Shown here: positions 63,727 through 64,000 of the stretch, in pieces | Numbering within the stretch: position 1 is the first letter of the stretch | How the letters are laid out: every line of letters starts with the position of its first letter | Source: Ktedonobacteria bacterium brp13 | Lineage (GTDB): Bacteria > Chloroflexota > Ktedonobacteria > Ktedonobacterales > Ktedonobacteraceae | Direction of reading: 5' to 3' | Assembly: GCA_015099395.1 (NCBI GenBank) | Contig: AP024096.1 | Span: forward strand, 5,518,001 to 5,582,000 | DNA: 64,000 nucleotides | Translations under genes and position numbers: made by a program | Notes under the pieces: model-generated | What the model was told of the DNA's origin: nothing | Seen by the model: only the letters and a program-made list of their open reading frames with translations | Databases searched by the model: none

Positions 63727-64000
63727 TGATGTACGGCGTCCAAATACAAGGGCACCGAGAATTGCAATCACAATCAGTAAGCTCGTCACCTCAAATGGGA
63801 ACAGATACCCATGGAAGAGGGCTAAGCCAAAGGCCTCAGTATTCCCCACACTGGCCACCTTAGCGGAAAGGCTTTCGGCACCAACCGTCTTAGCAGCGGC
63901 ACTCTGAGCACCATTAAAGAGGAGATAGCTCAAAGCACCAACCAGCACCACACCGAGCAATCCGCCAAGCAGACGTTGCCAGGGGAGATGATCCTCCTGT
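63724..64000 (-). CDS. nuoJ: NADH-quinone oxidoreductase subunit J, C-terminal part (runs off window end)
   Basis: The last 90 or so residues of NuoJ: DHLPWQRLLGGLLGVVLVGALSYL, NTEAFGLALFHGYLFPFEVTSLLIVIAILGALVFGRR. The motif LFxxYLFPFEVTSLLLxxAxxGA is typical of the last helix. The reading frame is open to base 64000. Its TAA stop lies inside the dispersed repeat, so the original C-terminus may have been changed by the insertion. Confidence 0.9.
   Translation of the reverse strand, partial: QEDHLPWQRLLGGLLGVVLVGALSYLLFNGAQSAAAKTVGAESLSAKVASVGNTEAFGLALFHGYLFPFEVTSLLIVIAILGALVFGRRTS

Overview
The window looks like a chromosomal segment of a Ktedonobacteria-type Chloroflexota (Ktedonobacterales). 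This is an inference from gene content: an IscB locus plus a stand-alone omega-RNA-like copy, large modular Ser/Thr kinases, BACON and PQQ-propeller proteins, FHA and cyclic-nucleotide-binding redox proteins, a T-box, a CIRCE element, and GC near 50%. No rRNA is present. One tRNA (Ala, GGC) is present.

Layout. 1-1.1 kb: 5' part of an iscB gene (minus strand) and its upstream omega-RNA region, ending at a transposon-like terminus at 947. 1.1-5.8 kb: a split type VII secretion (EccC/EssC) ATPase pair and a small helical protein. 6.2-9.3 kb: an AT-rich orphan AAA ATPase, endonuclease IV and ScpB. 9.4-20.7 kb: a BACON-repeat membrane protein, a modular kinase, an MhqO/MhqD-like pair, a Cys-paired beta-propeller and a TcmP-like protein. 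20.8-24.1 kb: a nucleoside-phosphorylase-like protein, an orphan DNA methyltransferase and a cluster of hairpins. 24.2-29.7 kb: a three-gene redox operon (FAD/FHA protein, ferredoxin/cNMP-binding protein, membrane cytochrome-like protein). 30-37.4 kb: dnaE, a PrsW-type protease and an MFS transporter. 37.4-37.9 kb: a 27-bp palindrome, a consensus parS site and tRNA-Ala. 38.1-45.98 kb: fumC, T-box-controlled archaeal-type AspRS, dinD, NADAR, DUF402, panD and recX. 45.98-49 kb: an iscB-less omega-RNA directly 3' of a second kinase. 49.2-52.8 kb: CIRCE-controlled groESL and a methyltransferase. 53-56 kb: a Tn3 relic, a transferred ygjV, ArsR, MerR and thioredoxin genes with well-formed operators. 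56-64 kb: an S9 peptidase and nuoNMLKJ of complex I.

Structure beyond genes. Two loci share a structured RNA core with compensatory base changes and a common terminus; one sits upstream of iscB, the other has no iscB and lies in the 3' flank of a kinase gene. Three copies of a compact unit (sigma70 promoter with exactly 17-bp spacing, then a short hairpin and T-run) could each give an RNA of about 40 nt. A 73-74-bp cloverleaf-like repeat occurs at 45.2 kb and 63.7 kb, where it supplies the nuoJ stop codon. All functional statements rest on motif recognition by eye; no database search was run.
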